Origin: Fen-1273 sp035516035
Lineage (GTDB): Bacteria > Bacteroidota > Ignavibacteria > UBA10030 > UBA6906
DNA: 31,802 nucleotides
Direction of reading: 5' to 3'
Assembly (NCBI GenBank): GCA_035516035.1
Contig: DATJAS010000100.1
Span: 1-31,802 of the forward strand
Numbering within the stretch: the stretch's first letter is position 1; every line of letters starts with the position of its first letter. The translations under genes and the position numbers were made by a program. Below, one piece after another: positions 17,801 through 24,611 of this stretch. The notes under the pieces were generated by a model, which saw only the letters and a program-made list of their open reading frames with translations, was not told where the DNA came from and made no database searches.

Positions 17801-18150
17801 CCAACCCAGACGATCGAGGGATTGCGCGGATCGATGGCGACGCACCCGATGGAATACGAACCCTCCCCGTCGAAGACCGGGGCGAACGTCGTTCCCGCAT
17901 TCATGGTCTTCCAGACGCCCCCCGAGGCCGCGGCGACGAAGTAGACGCTCCTGTTCCGCGGGTCGACCGCGATGTCGGCAACGCGTCCCGAAGTCACCGC
18001 CGGGCCGATGGACCGGAATTGGAGCCCCTTGAACGTGTCGCTGGAGAGAGGGTCCTTCGCGGCGGGTTTGTCGGCTTCGTCCTCGCGCGCGGCAGCGAGC
18101 TGAACGCTGAGAGCAAAGGCACAGAGCGTGACAGTGAGGATGCGGTTCAT
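14860..18150 (-). CDS. Secreted VPS10/sortilin-type BNR-repeat 'glycosyl hydrolase' family protein
   Basis: 1096 residues from ATG 18150 (GGAG seven bases upstream). There is a signal peptide (MNRILTVTLCAFALSVQLAAA). Residues about 45-750 are repeated blades with Asp-box-like motifs such as YRSEDGGNSWENV, YKTTDAGKTWVLV, YKSTDAGASWKKL, FRSTDRGESWEKR, and DPRNPS/DPRDP turns, predicting two beta-propellers. A C-terminal beta region has the GNVVRRLNG and GFNRVTWNLRY motifs, then a helical tail. Databases call such proteins glycosyl hydrolases, but enzymatic activity is usually unproven. The gene starts 16 bases after the PhyH gene stop and overlaps the DinB-like gene by 4 bases. No C-terminal T9SS sorting domain is visible. 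Confidence 0.88.
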   Translation of the reverse strand: MNRILTVTLCAFALSVQLAAAREDEADKPAAKDPLSSDTFKGLQFRSIGPAVTSGRVADIAVDPRNRSVYFVAAASGGVWKTMNAGTTFAPVFDGEGSYSIGCVAIDPRNPSIVWVGTGEYNSQRSVSYGDGVYRSEDGGNSWENVGLKSSEHIGKIVIDPRNSSVAYVAAQGPLWGPGGDRGLYKTTDAGKTWVLVLKISENTGVSDIVMDPRDPDVLIAAAYQRRRHVWTLIDGGSEGALYKSTDAGASWKKLTRGIPDEDKGRIGLAISPSHPDTVYAVIELANGKGGFFRSTDRGESWEKRSDYVAGAPQYYNRIFCDPADPDRVYSMDVNLKVTDDGGKTFRNLGEKSKHVDNHVLWVDPVDTDHYLDGCDGGVYESFDRGQTWAFKSNLPITQFYRVDVDYAEPFYNVYGGTQDNFSLGGPSRTISATGIQNADWIVSATGDGFVSRIDPRDPNTVYSESQYGGLVRFDKKSGELMGIQPREAAGESPYRWNWDSPLIISPHSHTRLYFAANFLFRSDDRGNTWKKVSPDLTRRIDRNTLPVMGKVWGVDAVAKNSSTSLFGNCVSLAESPVREGLLYVGTDDGLLQVTEDGGATWRKVEKFPGVPERTYVSCVRPSALDPAVVYVSFDNHKNADFRPYLLRSGDAGRSWEPVKGNLPERGTVYSVAEDPGDRNLLFAGTEFGCFFTVDGGKKWVQLKGGLPPIAVRDIAIQQRENDLVLGTFGRGFYVLDDYTPLREVTPDLLGRDAHVFPVRDGLMYIESRPYGLAGKGFQGESFFTAPNPPFGATITYYLKDAPKTRKELRKEREKEMLKRGETPPYPSYEELKKEDEEEPPAITLTVTDESGNVVRRLNGAASRGFNRVTWNLRYASLKPARLHEEPADVFAAGDESPLAMPGKYRVRLEETVDGKARELGAPVDFTARVLSNSSLPASDRGALLAFQKRVASLQRAVLGASALVTGAQGRVELIRKSLHDLQSPAAPFLPTVDSLEAGLRDAARILQGDRTLSSRSEAAPASVVDIVNGIVDDEWQSSGAPTQTQIDAYNAAGDEFAPVLARLRVLVDVTLKNLEGSLERLGAPWTPGRVPEWTK

Positions 18151-18166
18151 GGGATGCTCCGGGATT

Positions 18167-19000
18167 TTACGATTTGCCAAGCGCGCCCGTGGGGGGAGCG
18201 CCGGGATCCAGGCCCTTCTCAGCGGCCGCCTTCGCGCGTCCGTCGCGGGCGGTCATCTTCCCTTCCATCCATGGAAACCGCAGGGGCGTGTCCCTTTTCA
18301 CGGGGGTGATGCCGGCGTTCAGGATGAGCGCCCGGCGCGGGATCGGCGACCTGTTCGCCCCCGTGTGGTGGAGCATGTACGGCCCGTGAAACGTTGCGCC
18401 CCCGGCCGCAAGAGGGCAGCTGACGAACGTCCTGACGCGGGCGTGCTCTGAAGGATCGACCTCGAGCCCGTGGATGCGCGGATCGTCGTTGATGCTCCTG
18501 TGCCGGACGACATCGAGCATGTGGCTCCGCGGCACGAACTGCATGCACCCGTTTTCCTCCGTCGCCTCCTGGAGCGGGACCCAGATGCTGATCGCCGTGT
18601 AGCGCATATCGGGACTCCAGTACGCGGCGTCCTGGTGCCACGGGGTCTCCGCGCCGAAGCGGGCCGGCTTGAATATCGCGTGCGCAATCTCGCACGTGGC
18701 CCCGGGACCGAGGAGCTGCCGGGCGACGCGCGCCGTGTTCAGGAGCAGCTCCGAATCGTTCATTTCCGGGGCGTAGCGCGCGGGATGGAGGATCTGCGGG
18801 AGAGACTCCTTCCCCTCCTCCTCGTCCGGGCCTGCCAGGTCGAAATGGTCCCCGAGCTCTCTTCCGGCATGTTCGGCGAATATCCTGTCGTAGCTCGCGC
18901 GAAGACGCGCCACGTCCTCGTCGGTCGTGAGGCGGGGAACGGCGAGGTAGCCGTTTTCGTGGAAAAACGAGAGCTGGGCAGAAGAAAGAACGAAGGACAT
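18167..19000 (-). CDS. Phytanoyl-CoA dioxygenase (PhyH) family Fe(II)/2-oxoglutarate oxygenase
   Basis: 277 residues. The iron triad is visible as His122-x-Asp124 in TPWHQDAAYW and His211 in YMLHHTGANRS, with Arg222/223 placed to bind 2-oxoglutarate. The N-terminal FFHENGYLAVPRL is typical of PhyH proteins. It likely hydroxylates a small organic substrate; members act on acyl-CoAs, ectoine, halogenated or amino-acid substrates, and the substrate cannot be named. ATG 19000 has no Shine-Dalgarno; instead a perfect 10-base inverted repeat (19003-19037) ends two bases before it. It heads a minus-strand run with the VPS10-like and DinB-like genes. Confidence 0.87.
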   Translation of the reverse strand: MSFVLSSAQLSFFHENGYLAVPRLTTDEDVARLRASYDRIFAEHAGRELGDHFDLAGPDEEEGKESLPQILHPARYAPEMNDSELLLNTARVARQLLGPGATCEIAHAIFKPARFGAETPWHQDAAYWSPDMRYTAISIWVPLQEATEENGCMQFVPRSHMLDVVRHRSINDDPRIHGLEVDPSEHARVRTFVSCPLAAGGATFHGPYMLHHTGANRSPIPRRALILNAGITPVKRDTPLRFPWMEGKMTARDGRAKAAAEKGLDPGAPPTGALGKS

Positions 19001-19002
19001 AT

Positions 19003-19037
19003 GAATTAAGAACTGAGAATTGTGAAATTCTTAATTC
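19003..19037. repeat. AT-rich inverted repeat next to the PhyH start codon
   Basis: GAATTAAGAA at 19003-19012 and TTCTTAATTC at 19028-19037 form a perfect 10-base inverted repeat around a 15-base loop. Its AT content stands out against the GC-rich surroundings. It separates the alpha/beta-hydrolase end from the PhyH start and lies where a ribosome-binding site would be expected, so it could be an operator, an RNA hairpin, or a terminator for the upstream gene. Confidence 0.6.
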
Positions 19038-19044
19038 TTAGGTG

Positions 19045-19103
19045 GATTGCTTCGTGGCGCCCATGGCGCCACGGCGCCGGAGGCGCCGCCGCTCGCAATG
19101 ACA
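19045..19103 (+). repeat. Dispersed GATTGC...GCAATGAC repeat, single copy with hairpins
   Basis: Begins GATTGCTTCG at 19045 and ends GCTCGCAATGAC at 19102. The middle holds GTGGCGCC-CAT-GGCGCCAC (19054-19072), a perfect 8-base stem, followed by GGCGCC-GGA-GGCGCC (19073-19087). It lies just past the stop of the alpha/beta-hydrolase gene (19110, minus strand). Confidence 0.8.
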
Positions 19104-19109
19104 AGAGCG

Positions 19110-19985
19110 TTACCGGGAAAGGAACTCGCCGACGATCTCGTTGAATTCTTCGGGCTTTTCCATGTTGACCATGTGGCCGGCACCCTTGATAACAACCTTG
19201 CGGGCGGCCGGAATTCCCCGGGTGATCAGCCCGGCGATCTCCTCCGTCCCGGCCTGGTCATAGTCGCCCAGCACCACGAGCGTCGGGACGTGTATCGATC
19301 CCAGCCGCCCGATCGACGGCGGGTCGAGGGGAACCGCGATGTTGTCGGGTTCCGGCTTGCTGAGCGTCGATCGGCACATCTGGAGAATTTTTGCCCGGAC
19401 GTCACGGTCAACCACGTCGGGGGTCCGCCGCGGGCCGTCCGTCCATGAGCGCTGGAAGAACTCGATAAACGAGGTCATGTCCTTCCGCGCCGCCGCCTCG
19501 GACTGCTTCTTCTGGTTTTCCAGCACCACCGGATCCTTGAATTCGTAGCCGGAGAGGAGGGGAGATTCCAGGACCAGGGCGCTCACCTTCTCCGGGTGTA
19601 CAAGTGCGAAGTCGACGGCGATCGCCGCGCCCAGCGCGCATCCGAGAAGCCGCGCCTTCTGGATCCCCAGTGCCTCCATGATCCTGTTGAGATCCTCGTG
19701 GTACGAAAAGGAGTCCGGGAGCCCGTGCGAGAGCCCGTGGTTTCTTTCGTCGTACCGGATCACGCGCGCCCAGCGGCTGAAAAGGGGTACCTGCCCGTCC
19801 CACATCCGCCGGTCGAGCAGCGCCGCATGAATCAGGATCAGCGGCTCCCCCTTTCCCGAATCTTCATAGTAGAGGGAGTACCTGCCGGTCTGAACGTATC
19901 CCGTCTTTGCCTGCTCGGGCGCCCCCGCATCCGCGCCGGCGCGGAGCAACAGGAGCACGATGATCGTCGTTCCCAGATGCTTCAT
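19110..19985 (-). CDS. Exported alpha/beta-hydrolase fold protein lacking the Ser nucleophile
   Basis: 291 residues from ATG 19985 (AAGGAAGG upstream). A signal peptide is predicted (MKHLGTTIIVLLLLRAGADA). The fold is clear: LILIHAALLDRRMW, the YDERNHGLS strand-turn, LVVLGDYDQ with Asp243, and GAGHMVNMEKP with His271. The nucleophile elbow, normally G-x-S-x-G, reads GCALG (115-119), so Ala117 occupies the Ser position. The neighbouring Cys116 is not at the usual site. It may be a non-catalytic or binding protein, or have an altered mechanism. It lies 68 bases after the DoxX-like gene in the same direction and ends at a dispersed repeat. Confidence 0.85.
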   Translation of the reverse strand: MKHLGTTIIVLLLLRAGADAGAPEQAKTGYVQTGRYSLYYEDSGKGEPLILIHAALLDRRMWDGQVPLFSRWARVIRYDERNHGLSHGLPDSFSYHEDLNRIMEALGIQKARLLGCALGAAIAVDFALVHPEKVSALVLESPLLSGYEFKDPVVLENQKKQSEAAARKDMTSFIEFFQRSWTDGPRRTPDVVDRDVRAKILQMCRSTLSKPEPDNIAVPLDPPSIGRLGSIHVPTLVVLGDYDQAGTEEIAGLITRGIPAARKVVIKGAGHMVNMEKPEEFNEIVGEFLSR

Positions 19986-20053
19986 GCGTGACCGCCTTCC
20001 TTCAATCGGATTTCGACGAACGGTGAACATACCGGAGATCTGCACTGATACCA

Positions 20054-20389
20054 TCAGGATTGCCGCGAGCCTCCGTACGTGGGCCCGTGCACCGCGATGA
20101 GCGCAATGCCGGCGGCATAGACGACGAGGTCGCCCCGCCATTCGCCCAGCGAGCCGTGAAAGGCGAACGCCACGACAATGGTGAGCAGGAGGAGCCAGGC
20201 CCCCGTCCGGAGCGTCCGGGGTATGAGAAAGAGGACCGCGCCCACCGCCTCGACGGCCGCGAGCAGTCTCACGTGCGTGTTGCCGAAACCGCCACTGAGC
20301 GCGGTCGTGCCCGCGCCGTAGAGGATGACGATCCCGAGGACCAGGTGAAACGCCACGAACATGCGACGGAGCCAGACCGATTGAGCCAT
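20054..20389 (-). CDS. Small DoxX-like integral membrane protein
   Basis: 111 residues from ATG 20389, with AGGAGG seven bases upstream. Hydrophobic helices are seen at about 10-30 (FVAFHLVLGIVILYGAGTTA), 40-58 (LLAAVEAVGAVLFLIP), 62-80 (TGAWLLLLTIVVAFAF) and 88-105. The pattern and size fit small DoxX/DoxD-related proteins, whose roles are largely unknown, some linked to thiol or quinone redox. It starts 23 bases after the GNAT gene ends, so the two are probably cotranscribed. Confidence 0.65.
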   Translation of the reverse strand: MAQSVWLRRMFVAFHLVLGIVILYGAGTTALSGGFGNTHVRLLAAVEAVGAVLFLIPRTLRTGAWLLLLTIVVAFAFHGSLGEWRGDLVVYAAGIALIAVHGPTYGGSRQS

Positions 20390-20412
20390 GCGTACTCCTC
20401 CTGCGCGTGAAT

Positions 20413-20949
20413 TCAGAACACCAGCGAGTAGCAAAAGACGTCGGAGGGTCCGGCGTCGTCCAGGTTCGGGAACTCCATGTAGCGCCGGAGGACTCCCTCC
20501 CGGGAGAACCCCCCTTTCTCGAGCACTCGCCACGAACTTCCGTGCGCGGTGTGGCAGATCGCGTAGAGACGCCGGACGCCGACGTTCGCCGCGAGCGCGA
20601 CCATCGTCCTGAGCGCCTCCGTGGCGTATCCCTGTCCCCAGGAATCGGAGGCGAGCACGTAGCCCGTCATCGCCCGGGTGGGCGTTTCAAACGAAAGGCC
20701 CGTGCCGCCGAGGAGCCGGTTCCCCGCGCGCGCGCGAATGAGGTACGGCCCTGCGGGCCAGCGGTCCCACTCCGCGTCGCTCCATGCGATGAACGCGTTC
20801 GTGTCGTCGAGCGACGCGTGCGCGCGAAAGCCGACATACCGCGTGACCCGGGCGTCAGCGGCATAGCGCCCGAAGATCTCGGCGGCGTCCGCGGCGGCGG
20901 GCCTCCGGTACACGAGCCGCGGCGACTCCAGGCATTCGAGTGCTTTCAC
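20413..20949 (-). CDS. GNAT-family N-acetyltransferase (RimJ/RimL-like)
   Basis: 178 residues if started at GTG 20949. The start SPRLVYRRPAAADA is typical of RimJ/RimL-type proteins. The acetyl-CoA pyrophosphate loop reads SDSWGQGYATEAL, followed by RRLYAICHTAHGSSWRVLEKGGF, the classical C-terminal strand-helix. It likely acetylates an amine on a protein N-terminus or a small molecule. The reading frame is open to a TTG at 20991, but the promoter box at 20980-20985 would exclude that start. Divergent from cydA, with less than 100 bases between starts. Confidence 0.85.
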   Translation of the reverse strand: MKALECLESPRLVYRRPAAADAAEIFGRYAADARVTRYVGFRAHASLDDTNAFIAWSDAEWDRWPAGPYLIRARAGNRLLGGTGLSFETPTRAMTGYVLASDSWGQGYATEALRTMVALAANVGVRRLYAICHTAHGSSWRVLEKGGFSREGVLRRYMEFPNLDDAGPSDVFCYSLVF

Positions 20950-20979
20950 GTGAGCGACCGTGCGATAGGGAACCCCGGA

Positions 20980-20985
20980 ATTATA
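20980..20985 (-). promoter_or_regulatory. Extended -10 promoter for the GNAT-DoxX run
   Basis: Minus-strand TATAAT preceded by TGT (extended -10, TGn). No good -35 box is seen 17 bases upstream. The predicted start of transcription near 20974 gives a 25-base leader to GTG 20949. It lies in the short divergent region shared with cydA. Confidence 0.45.
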
Positions 20986-21043
20986 ACACAAATGGGATTG
21001 TTTTGCTACATTGGATTCCGGCTGACTCGAAAGGAACTCGCAG

Positions 21044-22384
21044 ATGGAAGACGCCCTCCTCCTTCACAGGCTGCAGTTCGCATTTACCGCGACGTACCAC
21101 TACCTCTTTCCCCAGCTCACGATGGGACTGGGGCTCATCATCGTCATCCTGAAGTGGGTAGGGCTCCGCCGCCGCGACGAATTGTACAACCAGGCGGCGC
21201 GTTTCTGGGCGAAGATCTTCGCGCTCAATTTCGCCGTCGGCGTGGTGACGGGGATCCCGATGGAATTTCAGTTCGGCACAAACTGGGCCCGGTTCTCCAC
21301 GTACGCCGGCGGCGTCATCGGCCAGACGCTGGCCATGGAAGGGGTGTTCGCATTTTTCCTGGAATCGAGCTTCCTCGGCCTCTTCCTGTTCGGCGAACGG
21401 AAGCTCGGAGGGCGCCTCCACTTCGTCGCGGCGCTGATGGTGTTCCTCGGCTCCTGGATCTCGGGCTTCTTCATCATCGTCACCAACGCCTGGATGCAGC
21501 ACCCCGTCGGGTATGCGCCCGGGCCGAACGGCAGCGTGACGCTGGAGAGCTTCGGCGCTCTCCTGGGGAATCCGTGGGCCATCTGGCAGTACCTCCACAA
21601 CATGTCGGGGGCGGTCGTCACGGCCTCGTTCTGCGTCGCTTCCGCGGGATCGTACTATCTCCTGGCGCGCAGGGACGAGGCCTACGGGAGGATATTCCTC
21701 CGCACGGGTCTCGTCGCGGGCCTCGTCTCCTCCGTGCTCATGGCATTCCCAACGGGGGACGCGCAGGGGAAAAACGTCGCGTTCAACCAGCCCGTCACGC
21801 TGGCGGCAATGGAGGGACTCTTCCAGACGAAGGAGGGAGCGCCCCTGGTGCTCGTGGGGCAACCGGACATGGACCGGAAGCGGCTGGATAACCCGCTTCA
21901 CGTCCCCCGGATGCTGAGCTTCCTGACGTACTACCGCTGGGGCGCCGAAGTCAGGGGACTGGACGCGTTCCCGGAAACTCTCTGGCCGACAAACATCCCG
22001 CTCCTGTACTACAGCTACCACATCATGGTCGGCCTCGGGACGATCTTCATCGCGGTCACGGCGGCCGGAGTCTGGTTCCTGCGCCGGAGGCGGGCCTACA
22101 CCGCGCGTCCCCTGCTCTGGATACTGCTCCTCGCGTTCCCGTTCCCGTTCATCGCCAACACCGCGGGCTGGATGACCGCCGAGCTGGGCCGCCAGCCATG
22201 GCTGGTCTACGGCCTCCTGCGCACGCCGGCAGGCACGTCGGCCACGGTGAGCGCCGGGAACACACTCTTCACGCTGCTCGGGTTCCTCGGGCTCTATTTC
22301 GTCATCGGCGTCCTGTTCCTCCTCCTGGTGCTCAGGACGATCGGCGATGGGCCGGCCCGCGCGGCACACGGGGAAAGGGACTGA
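21044..22384 (+). CDS. cydA: Cytochrome bd-type quinol oxidase subunit I
   Basis: 446 residues from ATG 21044, with AAGGA eight bases upstream. Heme ligands align with E. coli: His19 (TYHYLFP), His185 (QYLHNMSG) and Met328 (HIMVGLG). Glu99 and Glu107 of the proton pathway are at identical numbers (LAMEGVFAFFLESS). The GWMTAELGRQPW motif is intact. The protein is shorter than E. coli CydA (522), consistent with a short Q-loop. Two quinol-site positions differ: Thr252 where E. coli has Lys252 (NQPVTLAAMEG; Glu257 kept), and His326 where E. coli has Arg391. It catalyses quinol oxidation with O2 reduction in the inner membrane, together with CydB, whose gene starts 3 bases downstream. Confidence 0.95.
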   Translation: MEDALLLHRLQFAFTATYHYLFPQLTMGLGLIIVILKWVGLRRRDELYNQAARFWAKIFALNFAVGVVTGIPMEFQFGTNWARFSTYAGGVIGQTLAMEGVFAFFLESSFLGLFLFGERKLGGRLHFVAALMVFLGSWISGFFIIVTNAWMQHPVGYAPGPNGSVTLESFGALLGNPWAIWQYLHNMSGAVVTASFCVASAGSYYLLARRDEAYGRIFLRTGLVAGLVSSVLMAFPTGDAQGKNVAFNQPVTLAAMEGLFQTKEGAPLVLVGQPDMDRKRLDNPLHVPRMLSFLTYYRWGAEVRGLDAFPETLWPTNIPLLYYSYHIMVGLGTIFIAVTAAGVWFLRRRRAYTARPLLWILLLAFPFPFIANTAGWMTAELGRQPWLVYGLLRTPAGTSATVSAGNTLFTLLGFLGLYFVIGVLFLLLVLRTIGDGPARAAHGERD

Positions 22385-22387
22385 CCC

Positions 22388-23428
22388 ATGCCACTCCTCT
22401 GGTTTTGCGTCATCGCGTTCATGCTCGCCCTCTACGTGATCCTGGACGGGTTCGACCTGGGGGCCGGCGTGCTGCACATCGCCATCGCCCGCACCGACGA
22501 CGAGCGGCGGCAGGTCCTGGGAGCGATCGGACCGTTCTGGGACGGGAACGAGGTGTGGCTCCTCGCGGCGGGAGGTACGCTCTACTTTGCGTTTCCGCTC
22601 CTGTACGCATCAAGCTTCAGCGGTTTCTATCTCCCCCTGATGATGGTCCTCTGGCTCCTGATGCTCCGCGGGCTCGGCATCGAGATGCGCCACCACGTGA
22701 ACCACCCGATGTGGCGCGCGTTCTGGGACGGCACGTTCGCCCTGGGGAGCACGCTGCTGGCAATCTTTCTCGGGGCGGCTCTTGGCAACGTCGTGCGCGG
22801 AGTCCCGCTCGGTCCCGACGGCTACTTTTTCGAGCCTCTCTGGACGTCGTTCACGGTGGAGCCGGACTCAGGGATACTCGACTGGTTCACCGTGCTGATG
22901 GGCCTCGTCAGCCTCTCCACGCTTGCGGCCCACGGGGGGAACTACGTCGCGATGAAGACCGCAGGGGAGGTGCAACGGCGCGCACGCCTCGGCGTACGGC
23001 TCTGGACGCCGTGCGTCGCCGTAACGTCGGTGGGCGCGCTCATCGCCGTATCGGGCATCAGGCCCGGGATCTGGGCGAATTTTTCGGCGGACCCGTGGGG
23101 GTTCATCTTCCCCGTCGCGGGCGCGGCCGGACTCGGCGGGATGATTCTCTTCAACCGGCTGGGAAAGGACGCGGCCTCGTTTGCGTCCTCTTCGGCGTTC
23201 ATCGCGGGCATGCTCGCGTCGACCGCGTTCGGGCTTTACCCCGTGGTGCTCCCCTCTTCGATCGACGAGCGCTACTCGCTGACCGTCGCTTCCACCGCGG
23301 CGGGAAGCTACGGCCTCGGCATCGGCATCGTCTGGTGGTCGATCGGCATCGTGATCGCGCTCGGCTACTTCACATACCTCTTCGTGTCGTTCCGCGGCAA
23401 GGTCGGCGCCCGCCCCGAAGGATATTGA
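22388..23428 (+). CDS. cydB: Cytochrome bd-type quinol oxidase subunit II
   Basis: 346 residues, multi-spanning. Family motifs are DGFDLGAG (about 21-28), GPFWDGNEVWL (about 47-57) and RGLGIEMR. It partners CydA. ATG 22388 follows the cydA stop after three bases. No cydX-like small ORF or cydDC exporter genes follow. Its last 64 bases overlap, tail to tail, the 3' end of the polysaccharide deacetylase gene on the other strand. Confidence 0.95.
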   Translation: MPLLWFCVIAFMLALYVILDGFDLGAGVLHIAIARTDDERRQVLGAIGPFWDGNEVWLLAAGGTLYFAFPLLYASSFSGFYLPLMMVLWLLMLRGLGIEMRHHVNHPMWRAFWDGTFALGSTLLAIFLGAALGNVVRGVPLGPDGYFFEPLWTSFTVEPDSGILDWFTVLMGLVSLSTLAAHGGNYVAMKTAGEVQRRARLGVRLWTPCVAVTSVGALIAVSGIRPGIWANFSADPWGFIFPVAGAAGLGGMILFNRLGKDAASFASSSAFIAGMLASTAFGLYPVVLPSSIDERYSLTVASTAAGSYGLGIGIVWWSIGIVIALGYFTYLFVSFRGKVGARPEGY

Positions 23429-24207
23429 GAGGCCGCCCGGGCCGGGCCCGTCAGGGAGGAGGGCGCCGCGTGGCCTGCGATCAGCCGACCCACCGTCACC
23501 AGCGTGTAGCCCTTGCCGCGCAGGCCGGCGATGACGCCGGGGAGGGCTTCCGCCGTGCGGCGGCCCCGGCCGTTGATGTGCATGACCACGATTGACCCCC
23601 GCCTGGCCATCCCCACGACGTACTTCACGAGCCGCGCGCTCGAAATCGACGTGTCCGGGTCGCCCGAAGGGAGATCGTATTCGACCGGGATGAACCCGAG
23701 CGAGTCGGCGATCCTCGCAACGCGCCCGTCGATTTCCCCGTAGGGAGCGCGGAAGAGGCGCGGCGGGCGGCCTGTAATATCCGCGAGCGCCCGTTTCCCT
23801 CTCCCGAGCTCCTTCCTCACCTGCACGGAAGAGAGCTTCAGGAGGTGGGGGTGCATGTAGGCGTGGCAGCCGATTTCAAACAGCGTGTCCGCCGCAAGCG
23901 CCCTGAGGGCAGGGGCGACGTCACGCGCCCACTTCCCCCCTGCAAATATCGTCGCGGGCGTGCGCGTCTCCCTGAGCACGTTGACGACGGCTGTGTCGAT
24001 GACGCCGCGGCGCGGCTCCGAGCAGGCGTCGAACGTCAGCGCGATCTCTTTCAGCTTCCGCGATCCGTGCTCGATCACCCCCGGGGCGGTCATGACCCAG
24101 CGGGAGCCGGAATTGGAGAGAGCAGAGAAGGAGAGAAGGGAGATCAACAGGGCGGCGAGATTGCTTCGTCGCAAAAAGCGCTCCTCGCAATGACGGGAGC
24201 GTGTCAT
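23365..24207 (-). CDS. Polysaccharide deacetylase (NodB/CE4) family protein, exported
   Basis: 280 residues from ATG 24207. NodB motifs: TFDACSEP with Asp60 (the usual second Asp is replaced by Ala), HAYMHP with His115 and His119 as metal ligands, RAPYGEID, DLPSGDPDTS and IVVMHINGRG. It should remove N- or O-acetyl groups from cell-wall or exported glycans. The ATG overlaps the stop of the mini T9SS-tailed gene as ATGA. The first 16 codons (MTRSRHCEERFLRRSNL) are encoded by a copy of the dispersed repeat, and the following LAALLISLLSFSAL makes the hydrophobic signal core. A later non-ATG start cannot be excluded. The last 20 or so residues overlap cydB on the opposite strand. Confidence 0.85.
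   Translation of the reverse strand: MTRSRHCEERFLRRSNLAALLISLLSFSALSNSGSRWVMTAPGVIEHGSRKLKEIALTFDACSEPRRGVIDTAVVNVLRETRTPATIFAGGKWARDVAPALRALAADTLFEIGCHAYMHPHLLKLSSVQVRKELGRGKRALADITGRPPRLFRAPYGEIDGRVARIADSLGFIPVEYDLPSGDPDTSISSARLVKYVVGMARRGSIVVMHINGRGRRTAEALPGVIAGLRGKGYTLVTVGRLIAGHAAPSSLTGPARAASQYPSGRAPTLPRNDTKRYVK
24159..24197 (+). repeat. Dispersed GATTGC...GCAATGAC repeat inside the deacetylase signal region
   Basis: GATTGCTTCGTCGC (24159-24172), a short A-run, then GCGCTCCTCGCAATGACGGG (24178-24197). It is the most compact and regular copy in the window. Read on the minus strand it encodes SRHCEERFLRRSNL of the deacetylase. Peptides containing RHCEER are, from memory, common spurious-looking N-termini in many bacterial genomes because of a similar repeat. 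Confidence 0.8.
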
Positions 24208-24596
24208 TTGAGATAGAGCAGCTTGCGCGTGGCCACCTGCTCGCCGGCGGTCAGCCGGTAGAAGTAGAGGTACGACTTGACGGCCGCTAGCGCGGTAACG
24301 TCCAGCGTCGTGAGACCGGAGTTGACCGCGGTCCAGAGACCTCCCGAATTCGTCGAACGGAAGACTCCCGCGGTCGGCGTCCCCGCGAAGACCGTCGTGC
24401 CGCTCACGGCAAGAGAAGTGATCGTAGTGTCGGTCAATCCGCTCCTGACCGACGTCCACGATGACCCGCTATTCGTCGAATAGTAGACGCCGCCCAGGAA
24501 CATCCCCGCGTAAATCTTCGCCGTACCCGCCCCCGTCGCGCCCGGCACGAGCGCAAGGGCAAGGGACACTGCAGCAACAGATGCTGTCGTCTTCAT
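24204..24596 (-). CDS. Miniature secreted protein with two BNR repeats and a T9SS-like tail
   Basis: 130 residues from ATG 24596. A signal peptide (MKTTASVAAVSLALALVPGATG) is followed by two Asp-box-like repeats (YYSTNSGSSWTSV and FRSTNSGGLWTAV). It ends YFYRLTAGEQVATRKLLYLK, which closely resembles the final strands of FCB type A sorting domains. The rest of a normal sorting domain (about 60-70 residues) and most propeller blades are missing, so it looks like an internally deleted remnant of a larger secreted protein, yet the frame is intact. It starts 15 bases after terC and overlaps the deacetylase start by 4 bases. Confidence 0.65.
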   Translation of the reverse strand: MKTTASVAAVSLALALVPGATGAGTAKIYAGMFLGGVYYSTNSGSSWTSVRSGLTDTTITSLAVSGTTVFAGTPTAGVFRSTNSGGLWTAVNSGLTTLDVTALAAVKSYLYFYRLTAGEQVATRKLLYLK

Positions 24597-24611
24597 CACA
24601 GTCCCCCCTCG

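Noticed and set aside
20981..22477. 498-residue open frame antisense to cydA
   Set aside because: cydA is unmistakable; the antisense frame is an artefact of third-position GC bias.
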